From assembly GCF_014203235.1 (NCBI RefSeq), contig NZ_JACHIN010000008.1:238563-302562 (forward strand): DNA of 64,000 bases, written 5' to 3'. The notes under the pieces were generated by a model that was not told where the DNA came from, did not search any database, and saw nothing but the letters and a program-made list of their open reading frames with translations. The stretch is from Nonomuraea endophytica. Its GTDB lineage: Bacteria; Actinomycetota; Actinomycetes; Streptosporangiales; Streptosporangiaceae. Made by a program: the position numbers and the translations under genes. Below are positions 12,441-19,004 of the stretch, piece by piece. How positions within the stretch are numbered: the stretch's first letter is position 1; each line of letters starts with the position of its first letter.

Positions 12441-13619
12441 CCCCGCGACCGGGTCGCTGCCGTAGTTCCGGGTCGCGCCGCGGGCTGCCGCCCAGAGCAG
12501 CAGCAGCGCGGCCAGCTCGACGATCGCCGCGGCGGCCGGGAGCACGGCGCTGCCCCACGCCTCCAGGAGCAGGCCGCCGAGCGCGCCGCCGCCGGACACG
12601 CCCACGTAGACCGCACTGCTGTTGAGCGCGAGCGCCTGCGGGCCGGCCGTACCCGCGAGAGCCAGCAGCCGCGTCTGGGCCGGCGGCGGGATCCACCAGG
12701 AGACGCCCGCCCACACCGCCAGCAGCGGCAGCAGGGCGAGCAGCGGCACCGGCCGGACGAACCAGCACGCGGTGAAGGCGGCCATCACGGCGGTGAAGCC
12801 GCCGACACCCACGAGCAGGGCCCGGTCGGCGCCCCAGGTGTCGGCCGCGCGCCCGCCGAGCTGCCCGCCGGCGAGCCCGGCCACCCCGGCCAGTACGAAG
12901 ATCCAGCCCAGCTCCGCCGCCGACACCCCGGCGAGGTCGCGCAGGTAGGGGGCCAGGTAGGTGAGCACCATCATGCTGCCCATCACGATCGCGACGATGC
13001 CGAGGAGCCCGAGCAGCACGGGCCGCCTGGCCAGCGGGCGCAGCCGTTCGGCGATCGGCGTCGCGGCCACCGGCGGCAGCTCGGGCAGCGTCCAGCGCAC
13101 GGCCACCAGCGCGACCACGCCCAGCGCGCCGCCGAGCCCGAACGTGGCCTGCCAGCCGAAGGCGCCGCCGACCCAGGTCCCGATCGGCACGCCCAGCGCG
13201 AGCGAGCCGGTCAGCCCGCCCATCACCAGGGCCAGGTAGCGCCCGCGGCGTCCCTCGGGCGCGAGCGCGGTGGCGATGGCGTAGGCGGCGGGCACCACCG
13301 CGGCGGCGGCCAGCGCGGCCAGCACCCGCAGGCCCATGAGCAGCGGGTACGACTCGGTGAAGGCGGCGGCCCAGTTGGCGGCCACGAACACCAGCAGCGC
13401 CCAGGTGACCAGCCCTCTGCGCGACCAGCGCGCGGTCACCACCGAGGCCACCGGCGCCCCGAGCGCGAAGGCCAGCGAGAACACGGTCACCAACTGTCCT
13501 GCCGCCGCTTCGCTGACCCCGAGGTCGGCGGCGATGGCCGACAGCACACCGGCGATGACGTAGTCGTCGGTGGCGAAGGCGAACGTGGTGAACATCAGCG
13601 CGAACAACCACGCGGGCAT
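12411..13619 (-). CDS. MFS drug-efflux transporter (DHA1 type)
   Basis: 402 residues with 12 predicted membrane helices. Typical DHA1 features are the loop 2-3 segment TARWSRRGLVTW near 65, a first-helix acidic site (FATDDYVIAGVL) and GGLTGSLALGVPIGTWVGGAFGW in helix 5. The gene diverges from a TetR repressor across a double palindrome, the usual arrangement of an inducible antibiotic or toxic-metabolite exporter. The last 30 nt overlap the Rrf2 gene tail-to-tail, and the C-terminal 15 residues (SDPVAGSVPGGGVGG) look like an unstructured tail gained by reading into the overlap. Confidence 0.87.
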   Translation of the reverse strand: MPAWLFALMFTTFAFATDDYVIAGVLSAIAADLGVSEAAAGQLVTVFSLAFALGAPVASVVTARWSRRGLVTWALLVFVAANWAAAFTESYPLLMGLRVLAALAAAAVVPAAYAIATALAPEGRRGRYLALVMGGLTGSLALGVPIGTWVGGAFGWQATFGLGGALGVVALVAVRWTLPELPPVAATPIAERLRPLARRPVLLGLLGIVAIVMGSMMVLTYLAPYLRDLAGVSAAELGWIFVLAGVAGLAGGQLGGRAADTWGADRALLVGVGGFTAVMAAFTACWFVRPVPLLALLPLLAVWAGVSWWIPPPAQTRLLALAGTAGPQALALNSSAVYVGVSGGGALGGLLLEAWGSAVLPAAAAIVELAALLLLWAAARGATRNYGSDPVAGSVPGGGVGG

Positions 13620-13637
13620 GACTCTCCCCTCGATAAA

Positions 13638-13676
13638 GGTAACACTCGTTACCCATATAAGGTAACGAGTGTCACC
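13638..13676. promoter_or_regulatory. Double TetR operator between MFS exporter and TetR genes
   Basis: Two 16-bp arms face each other: GGTAACACTCGTTACC at 13638-13653 and GGTAACGAGTGTCACC at 13661-13676, with spacer CATATAA. The second arm is the reverse complement of the first except for one base, and the first arm is itself a dyad (GGTAAC-N4-GTTACC; the second is imperfect by one base). This fits cooperative binding of two TetR dimers and control in both directions. The site covers an in-frame GTG at 13669, which argues for the later TetR start at 13702. Confidence 0.85.
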
Positions 13677-13701
13677 CCACCCGCGTCAAAGGGAAATCCG
13701 G

Positions 13702-14289
13702 ATGGCCAGGACGCCCGACCCGCAGCGCCGGTCCGAGCTGCTCGACCAGATCGTCGACTACCTCGCCGAACACGGCCTGTCCACGCTGTCCATGCGGCCG
13801 CTGGCCGAGCACCTGGGCAAGTCCACACGGGTGCTGACCCATCACTTCTCCGACAAGGAGGAGCTTCTGTCGGCCACCATGCGCCGCCTCGACGAGCGTC
13901 ACCGCGCCTGGCTGCGCTCCCTGCCGGGATGGGAGGGCGGCGACAGCGTCGGCACGATCGTCCGCCGCACCTGGGACTGGCAGCTGCGCGAGGAGAACCT
14001 GCCCGTCGCCCGCCTCATCCACGAGATCGAGGGCCTGGTCGCAGGTGGGCGACTGGTCGGCCACGTGCCGGAGCTGCTCTCGGACCGCTCCGCCTTCGTC
14101 GCCGGGCTGCTGCGCGAGCGGGGCGTGCCGGAGAAGGACGCGCGGCGCATCTCCACGCTGGTCAACTCCGCCTACACCGGCCTGCAGCTCGACTACCTGA
14201 CCACCGGCGAGCGCGAGCGCGTGGAGGGCGCGCTCGACCAGCTCACCACGATGCTGGACGCGTGGGTGGCCGAACATGCCCGAGGGTGA
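13702..14289 (+). CDS. TetR-family repressor of the adjacent MFS gene
   Basis: 195 residues from the ATG at 13702, preceded by AAAGGGAAA and clear of the operator. N-terminal helix-turn-helix (about 10-55: DQIVDYLAEHGLSTLSMRPLAEHLGKSTRVLTHHF split over three helices) with the TetR hallmark HHFSDKEELL. The C-terminal ligand domain resembles TetR_C groups of drug-responsive repressors. Divergent from the MFS exporter; it most likely represses both through the double palindrome at 13638-13676 and releases on binding the exported compound. Its end overlaps the Nei-type glycosylase by 14 nt. Confidence 0.88.
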   Translation: MARTPDPQRRSELLDQIVDYLAEHGLSTLSMRPLAEHLGKSTRVLTHHFSDKEELLSATMRRLDERHRAWLRSLPGWEGGDSVGTIVRRTWDWQLREENLPVARLIHEIEGLVAGGRLVGHVPELLSDRSAFVAGLLRERGVPEKDARRISTLVNSAYTGLQLDYLTTGERERVEGALDQLTTMLDAWVAEHARG

Positions 14290-15049
14290 CGCCGTCTACC
14301 GCACCGCCGCCCGGCTGCGCGAGGCGCTCGACGGCCGCGTGCTGACGCGCACGGACTTCCGCGTGCCGCGCCACGCCACCGCCGACCTGTCCGGCCGCAC
14401 GGTCATCACCACGGCCTCGTACGGCAAGCACCTGCTCACCAGGGTCGAAGGCGGCCTGACCGTGCACACGCACCTGCGCATGGACGGAAGCTGGCGGATC
14501 ATGGAACCGGGCCGCCGCCTGCCACCCGGCGACCAGGTACGCCTCGTGCTGGCCACCGAGGAAACCCAAGCCGTGGGCCTCAAACTCGGCATGGTGGACC
14601 TGGTCAAGGACGAGCGCCAGATCATCGGGCACCTGGGCCCGGACCTGCTCGGAGAGGGATGGGACGCGGCGGAGGCGGTCAGCCGGCTGCGCGCGCGACC
14701 GAAGAGAAGCATCGGAGAGGCGCTGCTGGATCAGCGCAATCTCGCGGGTATCGGGACGATCTACCGGGCCGAGACACTCTTCCTGCGCGGCGTGTGGCCG
14801 TGGCGAAGGGTCGGCGAGATCGAGAATCTGGACAGCCTGGTCTCGCTGGCGCAGCGCTTGCTGGACGCCAACAAAGTGCACGCGGGCACGGTGACCACAG
14901 GTGACCGCCGTCCGGGCAACCAGACGTGGGTCTACGGCAGGGCCGGGCGGCCCTGTCGCCGATGCGGCACCCGCATCAGCCGCGGGGAGATGGGGGCACA
15001 GCCACAGGAACGCCTGATCCTGTGGTGCGGGAACTGCCAGCCGCGCTAG
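14276..15049 (+). CDS. nei: Fpg/Nei-family DNA glycosylase-AP lyase (Nei type)
   Basis: 257 residues. The mature N-terminus PEGDAV (Pro2 Schiff-base nucleophile, Glu3) is the endonuclease VIII form rather than PELPEV of Fpg. The beta-hairpin lysine is K51 in SYGKHLL, the helix-two-turn-helix is around DQRNLAGIGTIYRAETLF (173-190), and a C-terminal zinc finger holds CRRCG and CGNC. It excises oxidised bases and nicks the AP site. The start lies inside the TetR gene (14 nt overlap), so expression is probably coupled to it. Convergent overlap of 4 nt with clgR. Confidence 0.92.
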   Translation: MPEGDAVYRTAARLREALDGRVLTRTDFRVPRHATADLSGRTVITTASYGKHLLTRVEGGLTVHTHLRMDGSWRIMEPGRRLPPGDQVRLVLATEETQAVGLKLGMVDLVKDERQIIGHLGPDLLGEGWDAAEAVSRLRARPKRSIGEALLDQRNLAGIGTIYRAETLFLRGVWPWRRVGEIENLDSLVSLAQRLLDANKVHAGTVTTGDRRPGNQTWVYGRAGRPCRRCGTRISRGEMGAQPQERLILWCGNCQPR

Positions 15050-15402
15050 GCGGCCACCATGTCCTTCACCTCGGGGAAGACCGAATCGGAGATCGAACCG
15101 GGGACCGACTCGGAAAGGGGCAGACGCTCGTGCTCGGGCGCGTCGGCGAGAACGGGAGCAGCCTGGAGTTCGGCCAGCGCGAACTGGTCGGACACCTCAC
15201 GCAGCACCTGCGACAACGGCACACCCAAGGCACCGCAGATCGACGCAAGCAGCTCCGACGACGCTTCCTTCTGCCCACGCTCGACCTCGGACAGGTATCC
15301 GAGCGAGACACGCGCGAGTGTCGAGACCTCGCGAAGGGTGCGACCCTGCCGCACCCGCAGCCGCCGCAACACGTCACCGAGCAGCTGACGCAGCAGAATC
15401 AT
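15046..15402 (-). CDS. clgR: ClgR-type XRE regulator of Clp protease genes
   Basis: 118 residues from the ATG at 15402, which has GGGAGGGAG six bases upstream and begins MILLRQLLGDVLRRLR as in other ClgR proteins; a start 60 codons earlier is open but adds a low-complexity Arg/Pro-rich leader. The helix-turn-helix LREVSTLARVSLGYLSEVER is nearly identical to ClgR of Corynebacterium, Mycobacterium and Streptomyces. The C-terminus is ...VAA, the small-residue end through which ClgR is itself degraded by ClpP. Gene order pgsA-pncC-clgR matches Rv2746c-Rv2745c in mycobacteria. ClgR activates clpP, clpC and lon genes under protein stress. Confidence 0.9.
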   Translation of the reverse strand: MILLRQLLGDVLRRLRVRQGRTLREVSTLARVSLGYLSEVERGQKEASSELLASICGALGVPLSQVLREVSDQFALAELQAAPVLADAPEHERLPLSESVPGSISDSVFPEVKDMVAA

Positions 15403-15658
15403 CTGTCGCTCCCTCCCCGGCGCGGATGTCGGCACCACGCCTCGCGCGATCGGACTCTTCTTCTTGGGTTCGTACATACTCCTCGCCGTCATCATCGGGC
15501 GTCGCCGCTGCGTCGCACGTGGCTTGTCAGGCCCGCCGGCCGGGCGCTCAATGCTTGCTGATGGCTCACGGACCTCACTCACAGCTCCACCGTACCCGTA
15601 TCCACCGACACCGCGTCAGACCGTGCTTGGCATGTTCGCTGGGGACGTAACACGGTAA
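15403..15658 (-). promoter_or_regulatory. Leader and probable promoter region of clgR
   Basis: 256 nt between pncC and clgR. GTTCGCT at 15634-15640 followed by ACGTAAC ending at 15651 is a weak match to the inverted-repeat ClgR box as I recall it (GTTCGCT-N4-GCGAAC-like), and would fit autoactivation. No clear -35/-10 could be assigned. The Arg/Pro-rich open frame through this stretch has no support as coding sequence. Confidence 0.3.
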
Positions 15659-16150
15659 TCACCCGGAATGTTCCCCATTGCTCCGCTTCAGCACACCTGC
15701 GAGGAGATCGACAGCCTCGTCCACCGTCCTTACCCGGATCTCCTGCCTCGACCCTCCCCGCCCCAGATTTCGCCGCCAAACCTGGTCACCAGGTCCGCTC
15801 ACGGCGATGTGCACGGTGCCCACGGGCTTGCCGTCCTGCGGGTCGGGTCCGGCCACCCCCGTCACGGCCAGGCCGTAGGTGGCGCCGCACAGCTCCGCCG
15901 CGCCCCGCGCCATCGCCGCAGCCACCTCGGGGTGCACGGCGCCCTCCCGCCGCAGCAGATCCTCCGGTACGGCCAGCAGCGCGTGCTTCAGATCCGTGGC
16001 GTAAGCAATCACCCCGCCACGGAACGCCCTGGAGGCCCCCGGCACACCGGTGAACGCCGAACCCAGCAGCCCGCCGGTCAGCGACTCGGCCACGGCCAGG
16101 GTCGCGGACTGGCGTACCAGGAGATCGAGGGCCTCGGCCGCGCGGCTCAC
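15659..16150 (-). CDS. pncC: Nicotinamide-nucleotide amidase (CinA C-terminal domain)
   Basis: 163 residues, the free-standing CinA_C domain. Motifs: TLAVAESLTGGLLGSAFTGV near 17-36 (catalytic Ser), FRGGVIAYATDLKHALL near 43-59 and GLAVTGVAGPDPQDGKPVGT near 92-111. PncC deamidates nicotinamide mononucleotide to nicotinate mononucleotide for NAD recycling. The start overlaps the pgsA stop by 4 nt. It sits between pgsA and clgR, as in many actinobacteria. Confidence 0.93.
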   Translation of the reverse strand: MSRAAEALDLLVRQSATLAVAESLTGGLLGSAFTGVPGASRAFRGGVIAYATDLKHALLAVPEDLLRREGAVHPEVAAAMARGAAELCGATYGLAVTGVAGPDPQDGKPVGTVHIAVSGPGDQVWRRNLGRGGSRQEIRVRTVDEAVDLLAGVLKRSNGEHSG

Positions 16151-16719
16151 TCGCCCCGCACCCGCCTGGCCACGCCGCGCAGCCGGATCGCCCGGAACAC
16201 GTAGTCGACGCCCGTGCCTACAGTGACCACCAGCGCCGCCCCCATCATCACCCAGCGCACCGGGTCGGAGCCCCAGGGTAGGATGTAAAGAACGATCGCG
16301 GCTATCTGCAGCACCGTCTTGACCTTGCCGCCATAGCTGGCCGGGATGACCGCGTGGCGCAGCAGGACCAGCCGCAGCAGCGTGATGCCGAGCTCACGGC
16401 CGATGATCACGATCGTGACCCACCAGCTCAGCTCGCCCAGCACCGACAGGCTCACCAGCGCCGCCCCGGTCAGCGCCTTGTCGGCGATCGGGTCGGCGAT
16501 CTTGCCGAAGTCGGTGATCAGGCCGTAGCGCCTGGCCAGCTCTCCGTCGAGATGGTCGGTGATCGAGGCCACCGCGAACACCCCGAGCGCGGCCAGCCGC
16601 CAGCCCGTGCCGGGCAGGAAAAGGCAGACGACGAAGAAAGGGACGAGCACCATCCGGCAGACCGTGAGGACGTTGGCGATGTTCCACGGGCTGACCACCC
16701 GGTGCTCGTCCTTCGTCAC
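16147..16719 (-). CDS. pgsA: CDP-diacylglycerol-glycerol-3-phosphate 3-phosphatidyltransferase
   Basis: 190 residues, integral membrane CDP-alcohol phosphotransferase. The diagnostic motif D-x2-DG-x2-AR-x8-G-x3-D-x3-D is complete at residues 55-80 (DHLDGELARRYGLITDFG followed by KIADPIAD). About six hydrophobic helices. Makes phosphatidylglycerophosphate, precursor of phosphatidylglycerol and cardiolipin. ATGA-type overlaps on both sides (rimO upstream, pncC downstream) place it inside one transcript. Confidence 0.93.
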   Translation of the reverse strand: MTKDEHRVVSPWNIANVLTVCRMVLVPFFVVCLFLPGTGWRLAALGVFAVASITDHLDGELARRYGLITDFGKIADPIADKALTGAALVSLSVLGELSWWVTIVIIGRELGITLLRLVLLRHAVIPASYGGKVKTVLQIAAIVLYILPWGSDPVRWVMMGAALVVTVGTGVDYVFRAIRLRGVARRVRGE

Positions 16720-18119
16720 GGGCTGGCCTTGATACGCGCGATCAGGTCGACCCCCTCGGCGTCGACCGCGACCGCGCGCACGATCTGGCCCGGCACCAGG
16801 CCGATGCCCTGAACCGTCACAGAACCATCCACCTCGGGACCCTGGTGGGCCGCGCGGCCCTCATAGCCGCCGTCGCCGAGGTCCTCCTCGATGAGCACGT
16901 CGAGCTCAGTGCCGATGCGCTCCTCCGCGCGCTGCGCGGTCAGCTCCTCGGCCAGCTCGGTCAGCATCCGCACCCGCTCGTCGACGACGTCCTGGGCGAG
17001 CTTGCCCGGCAGCGAGGCGGCCTCGGTGCCGTCCTCGTCGGAGTAGCCGAAGACGCCGATCACGTCGAGCCTGGCCGCCTCCAGGAAGCTCACCAGCTCG
17101 CCGAACTCCTCCTCGGTCTCGCCGGGGAAGCCCACGATGAAGTTGGAGCGCACGCCCGCCTCCGGCGCCTTGTCCCGGACGGCGTCCAGGAGCTCCAGGA
17201 AGCGCTTGGGGTCGCCGAAGCGGCGCATCCGGCGCAGCACAGGGCCGCTGGCGTGCTGGAAGGACAGGTCGAAGTAGGGCGCGATGCCCTCGGTGCCGGC
17301 CAGCACGTCGATCAGGCCGGGGCGCAGCTCGGCGGGCTGCAGGTAGCTGGCCCGCACCCGCTTGATGCCCTCGGTCGCGGCCAGCTTGGGCAGCAGCTTC
17401 TCCAGCGCCCGCAGGTCGCCGAGATCCTTGCCGTAGGAGGTGGAGTTCTCGCTCACGAGCACGAGCTCGCGTACGCCGCGATGGGCCAGCCAGTCGGCCT
17501 CGGCCAGCAGCTCCTGCGGGTCGCGCGAGACGTAGGCGCCGCGGAAGGCCGGGATCGCGCAGAACGAGCAGCGGCGGTCACAGCCCGAGGCCAGCTTCAG
17601 CGAGGCGACCGGGCTCTCGTCGAGCCGCCTGCGCAGCACCCTCGGCCCGCTGGCCGGGGCCAGCCCCTCGGGAAGGTCGCCGTGACCTGGGATGGCGGAC
17701 TTGGGCGCGCTGGCACGATCCACCGGCGAGATGGGTAGCAGGGTGCGGCGGTCGCGCGGCGTGTGCGGCGTCAGCGACCTGCCGTCGAGCACGTCGTCGA
17801 GGCGCTCGCCGATCTCGGCGTAGTCGTCGAAGGAGATGACCGCGCTCGCCTCGGGCAGGGCCTCGGCCAGCTCCTTGCCATAGCGCTCGGCCATGCATCC
17901 GGCCGCGACCACCTTCGCGCCGGAGTCGGCGGCGGCCAGCAGCGTGTCGATCGAGTCCTTCTTCGCAGAATCGATGAAGCCGCACGTGTTGACGACGACG
18001 ACATCGGGGTCGTCGTCACCGAGCTGCCAACCGGCAGCCTCAATGCGCGCGGCGAGCTCTTCGGAGTCGACCTCGTTGCGCGCGCAGCCCAGGGTGATCA
18101 GCGATACGGACTTTGACAT
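16716..18119 (-). CDS. rimO: Ribosomal protein S12 methylthiotransferase
   Basis: 467 residues from the ATG at 18119; a GTG three codons earlier is also open. Domains: N-terminal UPF0004 (SLITLGCARNEVDSE, VVNTCGFID) holding the second 4Fe-4S cluster, radical-SAM core with CDRRCSFC near 180, and a C-terminal TRAM domain (from about 395, ELDVLIEED). RimO adds a methylthio group to the conserved Asp of ribosomal protein S12. ARNEVDSEE and the S12-type TRAM separate it from MiaB. Overlaps pgsA by 4 nt; the RodZ-like gene ends 36 nt upstream. Confidence 0.95.
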   Translation of the reverse strand: MSKSVSLITLGCARNEVDSEELAARIEAAGWQLGDDDPDVVVVNTCGFIDSAKKDSIDTLLAAADSGAKVVAAGCMAERYGKELAEALPEASAVISFDDYAEIGERLDDVLDGRSLTPHTPRDRRTLLPISPVDRASAPKSAIPGHGDLPEGLAPASGPRVLRRRLDESPVASLKLASGCDRRCSFCAIPAFRGAYVSRDPQELLAEADWLAHRGVRELVLVSENSTSYGKDLGDLRALEKLLPKLAATEGIKRVRASYLQPAELRPGLIDVLAGTEGIAPYFDLSFQHASGPVLRRMRRFGDPKRFLELLDAVRDKAPEAGVRSNFIVGFPGETEEEFGELVSFLEAARLDVIGVFGYSDEDGTEAASLPGKLAQDVVDERVRMLTELAEELTAQRAEERIGTELDVLIEEDLGDGGYEGRAAHQGPEVDGSVTVQGIGLVPGQIVRAVAVDAEGVDLIARIKASP

Positions 18120-18155
18120 GGTGAACACTACGGTATCGGGAGTTGGCCACTACCT

Positions 18156-18926
18156 TCACCGTGGCCGGGGCGCAGATGGCCCGAACGAGCGCCGCACCGT
18201 CTCCCCACGACCGCCCGGCTGGCCCAGATCCTTGCCGTTGACCTGCAGCAAGACCGCTCCGGCATCGCCGAAGAGCAGCTTCATCTGAGTCGGTGCCCGC
18301 CATGTCGAGCTCTTGCCCGCCGCCAGTGTCCCGGCGAACAACTTGCGCCCCTTCGCGTCACGCACGTTCAGATACGACGAGCGCTTCGCCTCCACCTTCA
18401 CCACGACAAGATCCTTCATCGCGGGTACGGCCGGCGCCGCCTTCTTCGGCGCGGGCGGCGGCTCGGTGAACGGCGTGTTGGGCGGCACGCTGGGCGCGGC
18501 CGAGACCGGCGTGACGTCGGCGACCCGCGTCTCCCCCGAGCCGCCCATCACCCGCACCACCCCGAACACCACCACGATCGCCAGCGCCACCCCCAGCGCC
18601 ATCGTCCAGTTGGGCCCGCGCCGCTCGCGCAGCTTCACCCGGCGGTCGGCCTGGAAGATCGTGGCCGCCCGCACCGGCATCGGCACGCCGCCGTGATGCT
18701 CGTCATAGAGGTGGACCATGGCCTCGGGATCGAGGCCGACCGCCCTGGCTATCGCCTTGATGTGCCCCCTGGCGTAGAAGTCGCCCCCGCACAGGGAGAA
18801 GTCATCGCGTTCTATCGCGTAAATCAGCGCCTCGCGCACGCGCGTGGTCGCGCTGAGCTGACCGACCGTCAGCCCAGATGCCCGTCTGGCCGCTGCCAGC
18901 GTGGACCCAATGCTCTGCTCCTGCAC
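18156..18926 (-). CDS. RodZ-like membrane protein with XRE helix-turn-helix
   Basis: 256 residues from a GTG preceded by GGGGAGG. N-terminal HTH_25 domain (about 6-70, GSTLAAARRASGLTVGQLS), basic juxtamembrane stretch (RRVKLRERR), one membrane helix at about 107-128, a Pro/Ala-rich linker (TEPPPAPKKAAPAVP) and a C-terminal DUF4115 beta domain with SSYLNVRDAKG and the late VNGKDLGQPG. This is the RodZ layout; RodZ links MreB and cell-wall synthesis. It lies between ftsK (78 nt upstream) and rimO (36 nt downstream), the common actinobacterial order. Confidence 0.85.
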   Translation of the reverse strand: MQEQSIGSTLAAARRASGLTVGQLSATTRVREALIYAIERDDFSLCGGDFYARGHIKAIARAVGLDPEAMVHLYDEHHGGVPMPVRAATIFQADRRVKLRERRGPNWTMALGVALAIVVVFGVVRVMGGSGETRVADVTPVSAAPSVPPNTPFTEPPPAPKKAAPAVPAMKDLVVVKVEAKRSSYLNVRDAKGRKLFAGTLAAGKSSTWRAPTQMKLLFGDAGAVLLQVNGKDLGQPGGRGETVRRSFGPSAPRPR

Positions 18927-19004
18927 GGCAAACGCCTCCCCGCCCCCGACGTTGCGTAGTGGTCCATATTCAACCAGTAATCGCCGGGCGGGGAAGCATT
19001 GGGG

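Noticed and set aside
15403..15582. Sixty-residue N-terminal extension of ClgR
   Set aside because: Basic, Pro-rich leader absent from ClgR families; a strong ribosome site precedes the internal ATG at 15402.
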